Assembly: GCA_027057345.1 (NCBI GenBank)
Contig: JALUIX010000058.1
Span: 12,587 to 76,586 of the forward strand
Length of the DNA stretch: 64,000 nt
Direction: 5' to 3'
From: S144-45 sp015494035
GTDB taxonomy: Bacteria > Pseudomonadota > Gammaproteobacteria > Xanthomonadales > Marinicellaceae
Shown one piece after another: positions 32,814-40,878 of this stretch. The notes under the pieces were generated by a model that worked only from the letters and a program-made list of their open reading frames with translations, did no database searches and was not told the origin of the DNA. Within the stretch, counting starts at the first letter, position 1. Each line of letters opens with the position of its first letter. The translations under genes were made by a program, and so were the position numbers.

Positions 32814-35243
32814 ATGGCTGAAAACCTGCTGATCGTCGAGTCACCCGCCAAATCAAAAACCATCGAGAAATACCTCGGCAAGAACCACAAGGTCTTGGCC
32901 TCCTATGGCCACGTCCGGGATCTGGTGCCAAAGAACGGCGCCGTGGACCCGGAACACGATTTCGCCATGAAATACCAGGAAGTGGAGCGCAACAAGCGCC
33001 ACATCGACGCCATCGTGCGGGAAGCCAAAAAAGCCGATAACATTTACCTGGCCACTGACCTTGATCGCGAAGGGGAAGCCATTTCCTGGCACGTGGCCGA
33101 GATATTGAAAGAAAAAGGCGTGCTGGATGACAGCAAAAACGTCTACAGGGTGGTTTTTAACGAGATTACCCCTTCGGCCATCAAGGATGCGGTGGCCAAC
33201 CCCCGTGACCTGTCCCAGAATCTGGTGGATGCCCAGCAGGCACGTCGGGCACTGGATTACCTGGTGGGCTTTAACCTTTCTCCGCTGCTGTGGAAAAAAG
33301 TCCGGCGCGGTCTGTCCGCTGGCCGCGTGCAAAGCCCGGCCTTGCACATGATTGTCAAGCGCGAAGAAGAAATTGATGCCTTCGAACCGCAAGAATACTG
33401 GAGCGTCACGGCCGAGCTACAAAAACAGGCCGACGCATTTACCGCCCGCCTGGTTCAGTACCAGGGCAAAAAACTCAAGAAATTCGACCTCAACAACGCC
33501 GAGCAGGTCAACCAGGTACTGGCCGAACTGAAACAGCAGGCTGGCAAGGAGCTGGCAGTCAGCGACGTGCAGGAAAAACTGCGCCAACGCCGCCCGGCAC
33601 CGCCGTTCATTACCTCTACCCTGCAACAGGAAGCCGCGCGCAAGCTGGGTTTTTCCACCCGCAAAACCATGCAGATTGCCCAGCAATTGTATGAAGGCGT
33701 CAATGTTCGCGGCCAGCATCAGGGCCTGATCACCTACATGCGTACCGACTCGGTACACCTGGCCCAGGACGCGCTACGTGAGATTCGCGAAACCATCGCG
33801 AAAAAATTCGGCCCGGAACTGGTGCCGGAAAAACCCAATTTCTACAAGAGCAAGGCCAAAAATGCCCAGGAGGCTCACGAAGCCATTCGTCCCGTTCAGG
33901 CACGCCTGGCACCGGGGGAAATCCGTTCCGAACTGGACAACGACCAGTATCGCCTTTATCAACTGGTCTGGAAACGCGCCCTGGCCTCGCAAATGGTTCC
34001 GGCCCAGATTGCCACGGTGACGGCCAATTTCAATTTTGGCAACGATCACCAGCTGCGTTCCACCGGTTCCACGGTGGTCAAAAAAGGCTTTCTGACCGTT
34101 TATGAAGAAGGCGTTGACGACCGGAAAAAAGAAGACGAAGAACGCCTGCCGCCCTTGCAAGTCGGTGAAAAAGTTGCTGTCAGGGACATCACCGGCAAGC
34201 AACACTTTACCGAACCCCCACCCCGCTACACCGAAGCCTCGCTGGTCAAGGCCCTGGAAGAGTACGGTATCGGCCGGCCTTCCACCTATGCCAGTATCAT
34301 CAGCACGTTGCTGAACCGGGAATACGTGGAGCTGGATCGCAAGCGCTTTGTACCCACCGACATTGGCAAAGTCGTTGCACGTTTTCTTGATCAGCATTTC
34401 GATCCATATGTGGACTACGAATTTACTGCACGCCTGGAAGACGAACTGGATGCCGTGGCACGCGGTGAAAAACCCTGGAAACCCCTGCTCAAGGAGTTCT
34501 GGGAACCGTTCATCAAGCGCATACACGAAAAGGAAGAGAGTGTCTCCAGCGAAGAGGCCCGTTACAAGCGTGAATTGGGCACCGACCCGGCCACCGGCAA
34601 GCCCATCACGGCACGCATTGGCAAATATGGCTCCTTTGTCCAGATCGGCTCGCGTGAAGACGAGGAAAAGCCCCGCTTTGCCGGCCTGCGCCCGGGCCAG
34701 AAGCTCGACACCATCACCCTGGAAGAAGCCCTGGAGCTTTTCAAGTTGCCACGGGACCTCGGCGAAACCCCCGAAGGCGAGCCCCTGTCGGTGAATATCG
34801 GTCGTTTTGGGCCGTATGTGCGCTACGGCAACAAATTTGTTTCCATCAAGGATGACGACCCGTACACCATCACGCGGGAAAAAGCCTTGCAGCTGGTGGC
34901 CGAGAAGAAAATCGCCGATGCCAACAAAATCATCAAGACCTTTGAGGATGGTATCCAGATTCTCAATGGCCGCTGGGGCCCCTATGTCACCGATGGAGAA
35001 AAGAACGCCCGCATTGGCAAGGACGTGGATGCCAAGAGCCTGAGCCATGAAGACTGCGTTGAGCTGCTGGCCAAGGCGCCGGTAAAAAAGAAACGTGGCA
35101 CTCGCAAGACCACCAGCAAGAAAACCACCAAAAAGGCCAGCGCCAAGACCGGCAAGAAGACCACCAAAAAAACCGCAGCCAGCAAAAAGGCCGCAAGCAA
35201 AAAAACCAGCAGAAAAAAAAGCACAACCGCCAAAGCCAGCTAA
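32814..35243 (+). CDS. topA: DNA topoisomerase I, repeat-domain type with Lys-rich tail
   Basis: An 809-residue type IA topoisomerase relaxing negative supercoils. The TOPRIM domain (NLLIVESPAKSKTIEKYLG, DLDREGEAISWH) is at the N-terminus and the active Tyr308 is in GLITYMRTDS. After the core, instead of the Cys4 zinc ribbons of E. coli TopA, three C-terminal repeat units are seen (IGKYGSFVQIG, IGRFGPYVRYG, NGRWGPYVTDG); the protein has almost no cysteine. It ends with about 55 residues made mostly of Lys, Thr, Ser, Ala (KKTTKKASAKTGKKTTKK), a histone-H1-like tail. This resembles actinobacterial and alphaproteobacterial TopA more than the enteric type. Confidence 0.96.
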   Translation: MAENLLIVESPAKSKTIEKYLGKNHKVLASYGHVRDLVPKNGAVDPEHDFAMKYQEVERNKRHIDAIVREAKKADNIYLATDLDREGEAISWHVAEILKEKGVLDDSKNVYRVVFNEITPSAIKDAVANPRDLSQNLVDAQQARRALDYLVGFNLSPLLWKKVRRGLSAGRVQSPALHMIVKREEEIDAFEPQEYWSVTAELQKQADAFTARLVQYQGKKLKKFDLNNAEQVNQVLAELKQQAGKELAVSDVQEKLRQRRPAPPFITSTLQQEAARKLGFSTRKTMQIAQQLYEGVNVRGQHQGLITYMRTDSVHLAQDALREIRETIAKKFGPELVPEKPNFYKSKAKNAQEAHEAIRPVQARLAPGEIRSELDNDQYRLYQLVWKRALASQMVPAQIATVTANFNFGNDHQLRSTGSTVVKKGFLTVYEEGVDDRKKEDEERLPPLQVGEKVAVRDITGKQHFTEPPPRYTEASLVKALEEYGIGRPSTYASIISTLLNREYVELDRKRFVPTDIGKVVARFLDQHFDPYVDYEFTARLEDELDAVARGEKPWKPLLKEFWEPFIKRIHEKEESVSSEEARYKRELGTDPATGKPITARIGKYGSFVQIGSREDEEKPRFAGLRPGQKLDTITLEEALELFKLPRDLGETPEGEPLSVNIGRFGPYVRYGNKFVSIKDDDPYTITREKALQLVAEKKIADANKIIKTFEDGIQILNGRWGPYVTDGEKNARIGKDVDAKSLSHEDCVELLAKAPVKKKRGTRKTTSKKTTKKASAKTGKKTTKKTAASKKAASKKTSRKKSTTAKAS

Positions 35244-35285
35244 TGGTGCTCATCACCTGGCCTGGCAGAAAGCGGGGTTGAAACC

Positions 35286-35855
35286 ATGATGTCTTCTTCC
35301 CAACCCGCGCAGGTAACCCTGGAACAGGCCGCGCGGATCCTGCGTGCTGGCGGTATCGTGGCCTATCCCACCGAGGGCGTTTTCGGACTGGGTTGTGACC
35401 CTTTCAACCGCGAGGCCATTGCCCGGCTGTTGCGCCTGAAGCACAGACCCGTGGAAAAGGGGCTGATCCTGATTGCCGCTGGCATCAATGACCTGTTACC
35501 AATGATTTCTCCCCCTGTCACACCGGCTATGATGGCGGCTTTCAACCAGTGGCCAGCGGCCAGAACCGTGCTGTTCCCCGCCGCTGACGGGCTGCCTGAA
35601 TGGATACGTGGCGCACACGACACCGTGGCCTTACGCGTGCCGGCTCACCCGCTGGCCTGTAAGCTATGCCGCTGTTTTGGCGGGCCATTGGTTTCCACCA
35701 GCGCCAACCCACCCGGACAACTGGCGGCAGTCGATGGTGAAACCGTGTGCCACTATTTTGGTGATAAAATCGACGCCATTATTCCCGGTCAGGTACTGAT
35801 GCCGGGTCAAACCAGCCGGATTGTTGACCTGAGTGGCAACACCATCAGGCCGTAA
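35286..35855 (+). CDS. tsaC: Threonylcarbamoyl-AMP synthase TsaC
   Basis: A 189-residue YrdC/Sua5-fold enzyme that makes threonylcarbamoyl-AMP from Thr, bicarbonate and ATP for the tRNA t6A modification. GGIVAYPTEGVFGLGCDPFN contains the KxR-region pattern; RLLRLKHRPVEKGLILIAA and VALRVPAHPLACKLCRCFGGPLVSTSANPPG are family-typical. Its product is used by TsaD (22.7-23.8 kb). It lies 42 bases after topA and 32 before hemF, the usual gammaproteobacterial order. Confidence 0.95.
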   Translation: MMSSSQPAQVTLEQAARILRAGGIVAYPTEGVFGLGCDPFNREAIARLLRLKHRPVEKGLILIAAGINDLLPMISPPVTPAMMAAFNQWPAARTVLFPAADGLPEWIRGAHDTVALRVPAHPLACKLCRCFGGPLVSTSANPPGQLAAVDGETVCHYFGDKIDAIIPGQVLMPGQTSRIVDLSGNTIRP

Positions 35856-35887
35856 CCCTCCCTGTTCTTTTTCACATCAGGAAACCC

Positions 35888-36817
35888 ATGAACGCTGAAC
35901 AATTCCAACAGGTCAATCAGTGGTTAAAAACCCTGCAAGACAACATCTGTCAGCAACTGGCCGATACCGACGGGCAAAAGTCGTTTAGCGAGGATGCCTG
36001 GCAGCGCGAGCCTGGCGGCACTGGCCTCAGTGGTGGCGGTGGCCGCACACGGGTACTCAGCCAGGGCGGTGTGTTTGAGCAGGCCGGTGTCAATTATTCC
36101 CATGTGCTGGGTGACCGCATGCCCCCTTCAGCCACCGCCGCGCGTCCGCAATTGGCCGGACAGGGCTTTGAAGCCGCGGGCGTTTCCCTGGTGGTGCACC
36201 CCAACAACCCCTATGTGCCCACCTCTCACGCTAACGTCAGGGTGTTTCGCACCACAGGAGAAAAACCCGTGTGGTGGTTTGGTGGTGGTTTTGACCTGAC
36301 TCCCTATTACCCGTTTGATGAAGACATTCTGCACTGGCACGAAACAGCCAAAGCGGCCTGCGAGCCGTTCGGCAAGGACGTCTATCCGCGCTTCAAAGCC
36401 TGGTGTGATGACTATTTCTTTCTCAAGCACCGCAATGAAACTCGCGGCGTGGGCGGCCTGTTTTTTGATGACCTGAACGAATGGGGTTTTGATACCAGTT
36501 TCGCCTTTTTGCAGGCCATCGGTAACGCCTACTGTAAGGCTTACATTCCGATTGTAAAGAAAAGACAACAGTATCAATACGGCGAACGGCAACGATTCTG
36601 GCAAAAATACCGTCGCGGCCGCTATGTGGAATTTAACCTGGTGTATGACCGTGGCACCCTGTTTGGTCTGCAGTCTGGTGGTCGCACGGAATCCATTCTT
36701 ATGTCCTTGCCACCAGAAGTCAGTTTCCGCTATAACCACCAGCCAGAACCCGGCAGCGAAGAAGCCCGCTTGCTGAACTACCTGAAACCCAGAGACTGGT
36801 TGCAGGAACTGCGTTGA
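35888..36817 (+). CDS. hemF: Coproporphyrinogen III oxidase, oxygen-dependent
   Basis: A 309-residue aerobic enzyme decarboxylating coproporphyrinogen III in heme synthesis. Signature stretches: WQREPGGTGLSGGGGRTRVLSQGGVFEQAGVNYS, VHPNNPYVPTSHANVR, WWFGGGFDLTPYYPFDEDILHWH and NEWGFDTSFAFLQAIG. CAGGAAACCC precedes the ATG. The gene precedes waaA with a 4-base overlap, while hemH (ferrochelatase) lies on the other strand 2.2 kb away, so two late heme-synthesis genes are in this neighbourhood. Confidence 0.97.
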   Translation: MNAEQFQQVNQWLKTLQDNICQQLADTDGQKSFSEDAWQREPGGTGLSGGGGRTRVLSQGGVFEQAGVNYSHVLGDRMPPSATAARPQLAGQGFEAAGVSLVVHPNNPYVPTSHANVRVFRTTGEKPVWWFGGGFDLTPYYPFDEDILHWHETAKAACEPFGKDVYPRFKAWCDDYFFLKHRNETRGVGGLFFDDLNEWGFDTSFAFLQAIGNAYCKAYIPIVKKRQQYQYGERQRFWQKYRRGRYVEFNLVYDRGTLFGLQSGGRTESILMSLPPEVSFRYNHQPEPGSEEARLLNYLKPRDWLQELR

Positions 36818-38145
36818 TCCGGCGCGAATCCAAAAGCCGTTTTTACTCCCTGCTAACCGCGCTGTTGACGCCTGTGGTGTTGGCCCGACTGGCCCTGCGC
36901 GGGTTGAAGTCCCCAGCCTACTTTCGCCGCTGGCGTGAGCGTTTTGGGCTGTTTCCCGCCCCGGATTTGCGCCAAACCATTTGGGTGCATGCCGTATCGG
37001 TGGGCGAGGTCAATGCCGCCATCCCCCTGATTCGCGCCCTGATGGAAACCTATCGCGATAGCGACTTTGTGGTCACCACAATCACTCCCACCGGCTCTGA
37101 CCGCGTGCAGCAGGTTTTTGGCAACCAGGTGTTTCACGTCTACCTGCCATATGATCTACCGGGTGCCGTGAAGCGGTTTCTGCGCAAGATCAAGCCGCGC
37201 CTGGCAGTGATCATGGAAACGGAAATCTGGCCCAATCTGTTTCGTTTCAGCCATAAGCAGGGCATTCCGGTGGTGGTTGCCAACGCGCGTTTGTCCGAAA
37301 TGTCGCTCAAGGGGTATAAATGGGTACAGACCCTGGCTGCCATGGCCTTTAACAACGCACGTCACGTGGCCGCCCAGACCACCACAGACGCCAATCGGAT
37401 GCTACGCCTGGGCTGTACGCCGGAAAAAATCTACGTGGTGGGCTCGCTCAAGTTCGATATCCAGATTGACGAGGCCATCCGCGAAACTGGCCGTGAGTAT
37501 CGGCAGAAGCTGGGGCCTAATCGCCGCATCTGGATCGCCGCCAGTACCCACCCGGATGACGAAAAGGAAGTATTACAAGCCTATGTCGACTTAAAAAAAG
37601 AGTTTCCGGACCTGTTACTGGTGCTGGTGCCCAGACATCCCGAACGCTTTGCCCAGGCCGCGCAAAACTGTCGCGCGCTGGGTTTGAATACTCAGCTACG
37701 CAGCGAACAGGGCTTTTGCGATGACCAGGCTGACGTGTTTGTGGTGGACACCATGGGCGAACTGCTGCCTTTCTATGCCGCGGCCGACTGGGCCTTTGTG
37801 GGCGGCAGTATTGCCAATGTAGGCGGGCACAACGTGCTGGAAGCTGCTGTGTTCAAACTGCCGGTGCTGGTGGGCCCGAACACACATAATTTTGCTGAAA
37901 TCAATGAAATCCTGTCAGCCTGTGGCGGCTCCGTCACGGTCAGGAATGCACAGGAAATCGCAGAGGAAATCCGCGCCCTCATCCACAACCCCGAACGTCG
38001 CCAGCGTATGGGTGAGGCGGCCTACCGTATGGTGCAGGAAAATCGTGGTGCGGTGGATTTGACCATGAAGCTGATCGCCAACGCAGTGGACAACGTGCCA
38101 TTGCCCGAGGCCCTGAAAAAACGCCAGTTTCAGCCCCAAGACTGA
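36814..38145 (+). CDS. waaA: Kdo transferase WaaA (KdtA)
   Basis: A 443-residue membrane-anchored GT30 glycosyltransferase that adds Kdo to lipid A precursor. FYSLLTALLTPVVLARLALRGLKSPAYFRRWRERFG is the N-terminal membrane anchor and Kdo-transferase signature; WVHAVSVGEVNAAIPLIRAL and METEIWPNLFRFSHKQGIPVVVANARLSEMSLKGY carry family motifs, followed by a Rossmann donor domain (ASTHPDDEKEVLQAY, GGSIANVGGHNVLEAAVFKLPVLVGPNTHNF). The only start that keeps the conserved N-terminus is TTG at 36814, overlapping the hemF stop (TTGA), so translation is probably coupled to hemF. Convergent with the next hydrolase (11-bp gap). Confidence 0.96.
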   Translation: MIRRESKSRFYSLLTALLTPVVLARLALRGLKSPAYFRRWRERFGLFPAPDLRQTIWVHAVSVGEVNAAIPLIRALMETYRDSDFVVTTITPTGSDRVQQVFGNQVFHVYLPYDLPGAVKRFLRKIKPRLAVIMETEIWPNLFRFSHKQGIPVVVANARLSEMSLKGYKWVQTLAAMAFNNARHVAAQTTTDANRMLRLGCTPEKIYVVGSLKFDIQIDEAIRETGREYRQKLGPNRRIWIAASTHPDDEKEVLQAYVDLKKEFPDLLLVLVPRHPERFAQAAQNCRALGLNTQLRSEQGFCDDQADVFVVDTMGELLPFYAAADWAFVGGSIANVGGHNVLEAAVFKLPVLVGPNTHNFAEINEILSACGGSVTVRNAQEIAEEIRALIHNPERRQRMGEAAYRMVQENRGAVDLTMKLIANAVDNVPLPEALKKRQFQPQD

Positions 38146-38156
38146 CTGCCCGGCGG

Positions 38157-39029
38157 TCACTCCTGAAGAAAAGCCTTTATCTGTTCTGCCACGGCAATGG
38201 CCCGGGTCAGGTGCAGGTGGTGGCCCCCGGACAGGCGCGAGACACTGGCTGGCGCCAGTGCGCGCAAGCGCTGGGAAGCGGTCTGGTAATTCAGCGCTTC
38301 GGTGACAGGCTCGGCCAAAAGCACCTGCGTGGGCACCTTGGTCGCTTGCAGTATTTCCTGAATTTGCGCTTCGGCCAGACGAAACAGGGATGGCAAGCGC
38401 AGGCGCTTATCGGTGCGCCAGTGATACTGCGCTTTGTCGTCGTCGGTTTCCCGCTTGGCCAGGCCGCGTTCCACCAGTGGTCGCAAGCACGCTACTGGCA
38501 TAGGGGTGGCCTGTTGGCGCGCGGCAATGGCCGCTTCCACCGAGGGGTAAAAGCGCCGGTGTTCAAGCGTATGCGCCTGCCATTTGCGCACCGCCTTTTG
38601 TAACTCGGCCGCTGCCTGCCCGGGTTGCCATGGCGGGATCGGACCAAGGTTTTCGATCATAATCAGCCGCTCGGTGCGTTCAGTCTCGGCCACGCTGTAG
38701 AGCTGCGCGATGGCCGCTCCCAGCGAATGCCCCAGCAGCACGGCTTTGTCCCAACCCAGCTGATCCAGGATTTCCGGTACCTCCAGCACGTAGTCAAAAA
38801 ACGCATAAATATGTCCCGGGGCACGGTGATCGGAATGGCCGTGGCCGGGAAAGTCCATGGCCAGCACTTCACAATCGGTCAACAAGGGCGCCAACGCGCT
38901 GAAGCTGGCGGCATTGTCCAGCCAGCCATGCAGAGCCAGCACCTTGCGAGGTGCGCCGGGGTTCCAATGCAAGCCGGTAACGGTGCCATAACGGCAGGAA
39001 AAGCGGCGTTCTTCGGGGCCTTTTCTCAT
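38157..39029 (-). CDS. Alpha/beta hydrolase
   Basis: A 290-residue alpha/beta-hydrolase-fold enzyme. VLALHGWLDNAASFSALAPLL is the oxyanion region, GHSLGAAIAQL the nucleophile elbow, and GGHHLHLTRAIAVA the C-terminal His region, matching serine-hydrolase-like proteins (SERHL/ MhpC group). The start MRKGPEERRF is preferred over the frame's first ATG at 39110, which would read back into hemH. It lies 13 bases behind hemH and is probably co-transcribed. Substrate unknown. Confidence 0.88.
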   Translation of the reverse strand: MRKGPEERRFSCRYGTVTGLHWNPGAPRKVLALHGWLDNAASFSALAPLLTDCEVLAMDFPGHGHSDHRAPGHIYAFFDYVLEVPEILDQLGWDKAVLLGHSLGAAIAQLYSVAETERTERLIMIENLGPIPPWQPGQAAAELQKAVRKWQAHTLEHRRFYPSVEAAIAARQQATPMPVACLRPLVERGLAKRETDDDKAQYHWRTDKRLRLPSLFRLAEAQIQEILQATKVPTQVLLAEPVTEALNYQTASQRLRALAPASVSRLSGGHHLHLTRAIAVAEQIKAFLQE

Positions 39030-39042
39030 ACTATTTGGCGTG

Positions 39043-40050
39043 TTATTGCCGGCTGGGGAGGTTCTGGGCCACAAGCTGCTCATACAGCAGCACCTGCGCT
39101 TCGCGGTCATTCAAGGCCGGGATGTAGGAAAAACGCTGCCCACCGGCCTGCAAAAAGGTGTCCCGGTATTGCATGTCGATTTCCTCCAGCGTTTCCAGCC
39201 CGTCGGTGGAAAACCCCGGGCACAGCACATCCACGTGGGACACGCCATCCTTGGCCCAGTCGGTCAAAACCGCATCTGTTTTTGGTTCCAGCCATTGCCG
39301 GGGGCCAAACTGCGATTGCCAGGCCAGTTGCCACTGGTTTTCGGTCAAACCCAACCGCTCGGCCAGTGCTTTGGCCGTGGCTTGACAGCGATCCGCATAC
39401 GGGTCGCCAGCGTCGATGTATTCCTGAGGCAAGCCGTGAAAGCTCAGCAGCAGCTTCTGACCGCGACCATGCTGTTGCCAGTGTTTGTGCACCGAATCCG
39501 CCAGTGCCTTGATGTAGAAAGGGTGTGTGGCGTAGTCTTGTACATAGCGAATGGCCGGACGCGGCCGATCTGGATTGGCGGAAAAGTAGGCGTCTATCTG
39601 GTCGCGAATGGGGTCAAAGGTGGTGCGGGAATACTGTGGATACATGGCCATCACCAGCAGTTCATCACCGGTTTTCCAGTCGGTTTCGGCCAAACGCTGC
39701 TGCAATGACGGTTGACCATAAACCATGGCGTGGTCAAACTGGTGATCGGGATGACGCGCCGCCAGCTTTTCGGTCAGTCGGCGCGTGTACACAGCCAGCG
39801 GCGCGCCTTCTGGCAGCCAAATCTGTCGGTACTTTTCCGCCACTTTTCCCGATCTTAGCGGCAAGATAACGGTATTTAGCAACACGCTCCATAAAAGCCC
39901 GGTGTTTTTTATCACCCGTGGGTCACTGAGAAAGCGTTTCAGGTACCGTTTCACCGCGGTTTTTTCCGGCCGTTCGGGCGATCCAAGGTTCACCAGCCAA
40001 ACCCGTTGCTGGCCTTTTTTATCTGCTTTTTTATCTTTTGCTTTTAACAC
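39043..40050 (-). CDS. hemH: Ferrochelatase
   Basis: A 335-residue enzyme inserting Fe2+ into protoporphyrin IX, the last heme step. RVWLVNLGSPERPEKTAVKRYLKRFLSDPRVI is the N-terminal family signature, the catalytic His is in LLSFHGLPQEYI, and the acidic site in GFSTDGLETLEEID. The probable start is GTG at 40050 with AGGA nine bases upstream; no in-frame ATG exists nearby and a longer frame would run through uppP. The N-terminal Lys-rich KAKDKKADKKGQQ is unusual for the family. It is preceded by uppP and followed by a hydrolase. Confidence 0.96.
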   Translation of the reverse strand: MLKAKDKKADKKGQQRVWLVNLGSPERPEKTAVKRYLKRFLSDPRVIKNTGLLWSVLLNTVILPLRSGKVAEKYRQIWLPEGAPLAVYTRRLTEKLAARHPDHQFDHAMVYGQPSLQQRLAETDWKTGDELLVMAMYPQYSRTTFDPIRDQIDAYFSANPDRPRPAIRYVQDYATHPFYIKALADSVHKHWQQHGRGQKLLLSFHGLPQEYIDAGDPYADRCQATAKALAERLGLTENQWQLAWQSQFGPRQWLEPKTDAVLTDWAKDGVSHVDVLCPGFSTDGLETLEEIDMQYRDTFLQAGGQRFSYIPALNDREAQVLLYEQLVAQNLPSRQ

Positions 40051-40075
40051 GCCATGGTTCCTGTGGGGGTGGGGC

Positions 40076-40876
40076 TCATGCGCCGCTGCCCTGCTGCCAT
40101 AACACGCCCAGGATGGCCAGACCCAGAACAATGCGGTAAATGGCAAACACTGCCAGTGGGGTTTTCTGCAGGAAACGCAGAAACCAGCCTATGGTGGCCA
40201 TGGCCGTGACAAAACTCACCCCTGTCACCAGCAGCAACAAGGCATAAGAAAATTCCGCCGGTTGACGAATGACTTTGAGGCTGCCATAGGCGGTTACCAG
40301 CATCAAGGCGGGGATGGCCAAAAGAAAGGAGCCGCGGGCGGCGGTTTGTTTGTCCAGGCCCATCAGCAGACCGCCGGTGAGCGTGACACCCGAACGCGAG
40401 GCACCGGGGATCAAAGCCAGCACCTGCCAGATGCCCATTTTGATCAGGTGCCCGGGTTTCAGCTGTTTTTCCCGCGCCTGATGCAGCAACTCGGCCACCC
40501 ACAGCAATAGCCCAAAAGCGATGCTGCTTAAAGCGATGACCCAGGCTGATCGCAACTGCGTTTCAATCAGGTCGTGAAACAACAGACCAAACACGGCCAG
40601 GGGTAGTGTGGCCACAACCAGAGCGGCGGCCAGCGCGCGGTTTTCTCCGCTCAGCATGGCCAGCAGATCCTGTCGGAAATACCAGATCACAGCCAACAGG
40701 GTGCCAAAATGCGCCGCAATGTCCACGACCACGCCCTGATCCGGCCAGCCTGTGAGCCATGACAACAGAATCAGGTGGGCCGAGGAAGACACGGGCAGAA
40801 ACTCGGTCACGCCCTGTAATAGGGCCAAAACCAAAGCCTGCAACCAGCTAATGTCCGCCACCACTGGGGAAACCAT
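40076..40876 (-). CDS. uppP: Undecaprenyl-diphosphatase UppP (BacA)
   Basis: A 266-residue polytopic inner-membrane phosphatase that recycles undecaprenyl pyrophosphate for peptidoglycan and LPS precursor transport; overproduction confers bacitracin resistance in E. coli. Motifs EFLPVSSSAHLIL (Glu-rich region) and PGASRSGVTLTGGLLMGLDKQTAARGSF (phosphate-binding GxSRSG) are clear, with seven or eight hydrophobic helices. Begins 2 bases after the TPR-protein stop, so it is probably transcribed with it and with hemH. Confidence 0.97.
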   Translation of the reverse strand: MVSPVVADISWLQALVLALLQGVTEFLPVSSSAHLILLSWLTGWPDQGVVVDIAAHFGTLLAVIWYFRQDLLAMLSGENRALAAALVVATLPLAVFGLLFHDLIETQLRSAWVIALSSIAFGLLLWVAELLHQAREKQLKPGHLIKMGIWQVLALIPGASRSGVTLTGGLLMGLDKQTAARGSFLLAIPALMLVTAYGSLKVIRQPAEFSYALLLLVTGVSFVTAMATIGWFLRFLQKTPLAVFAIYRIVLGLAILGVLWQQGSGA

Positions 40877-40878
40877 GT

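Noticed and set aside
33774..35048. 424-codon minus-strand frame in topA
   Set aside because: Antisense shadow of the topA coding region; no recognisable domains.
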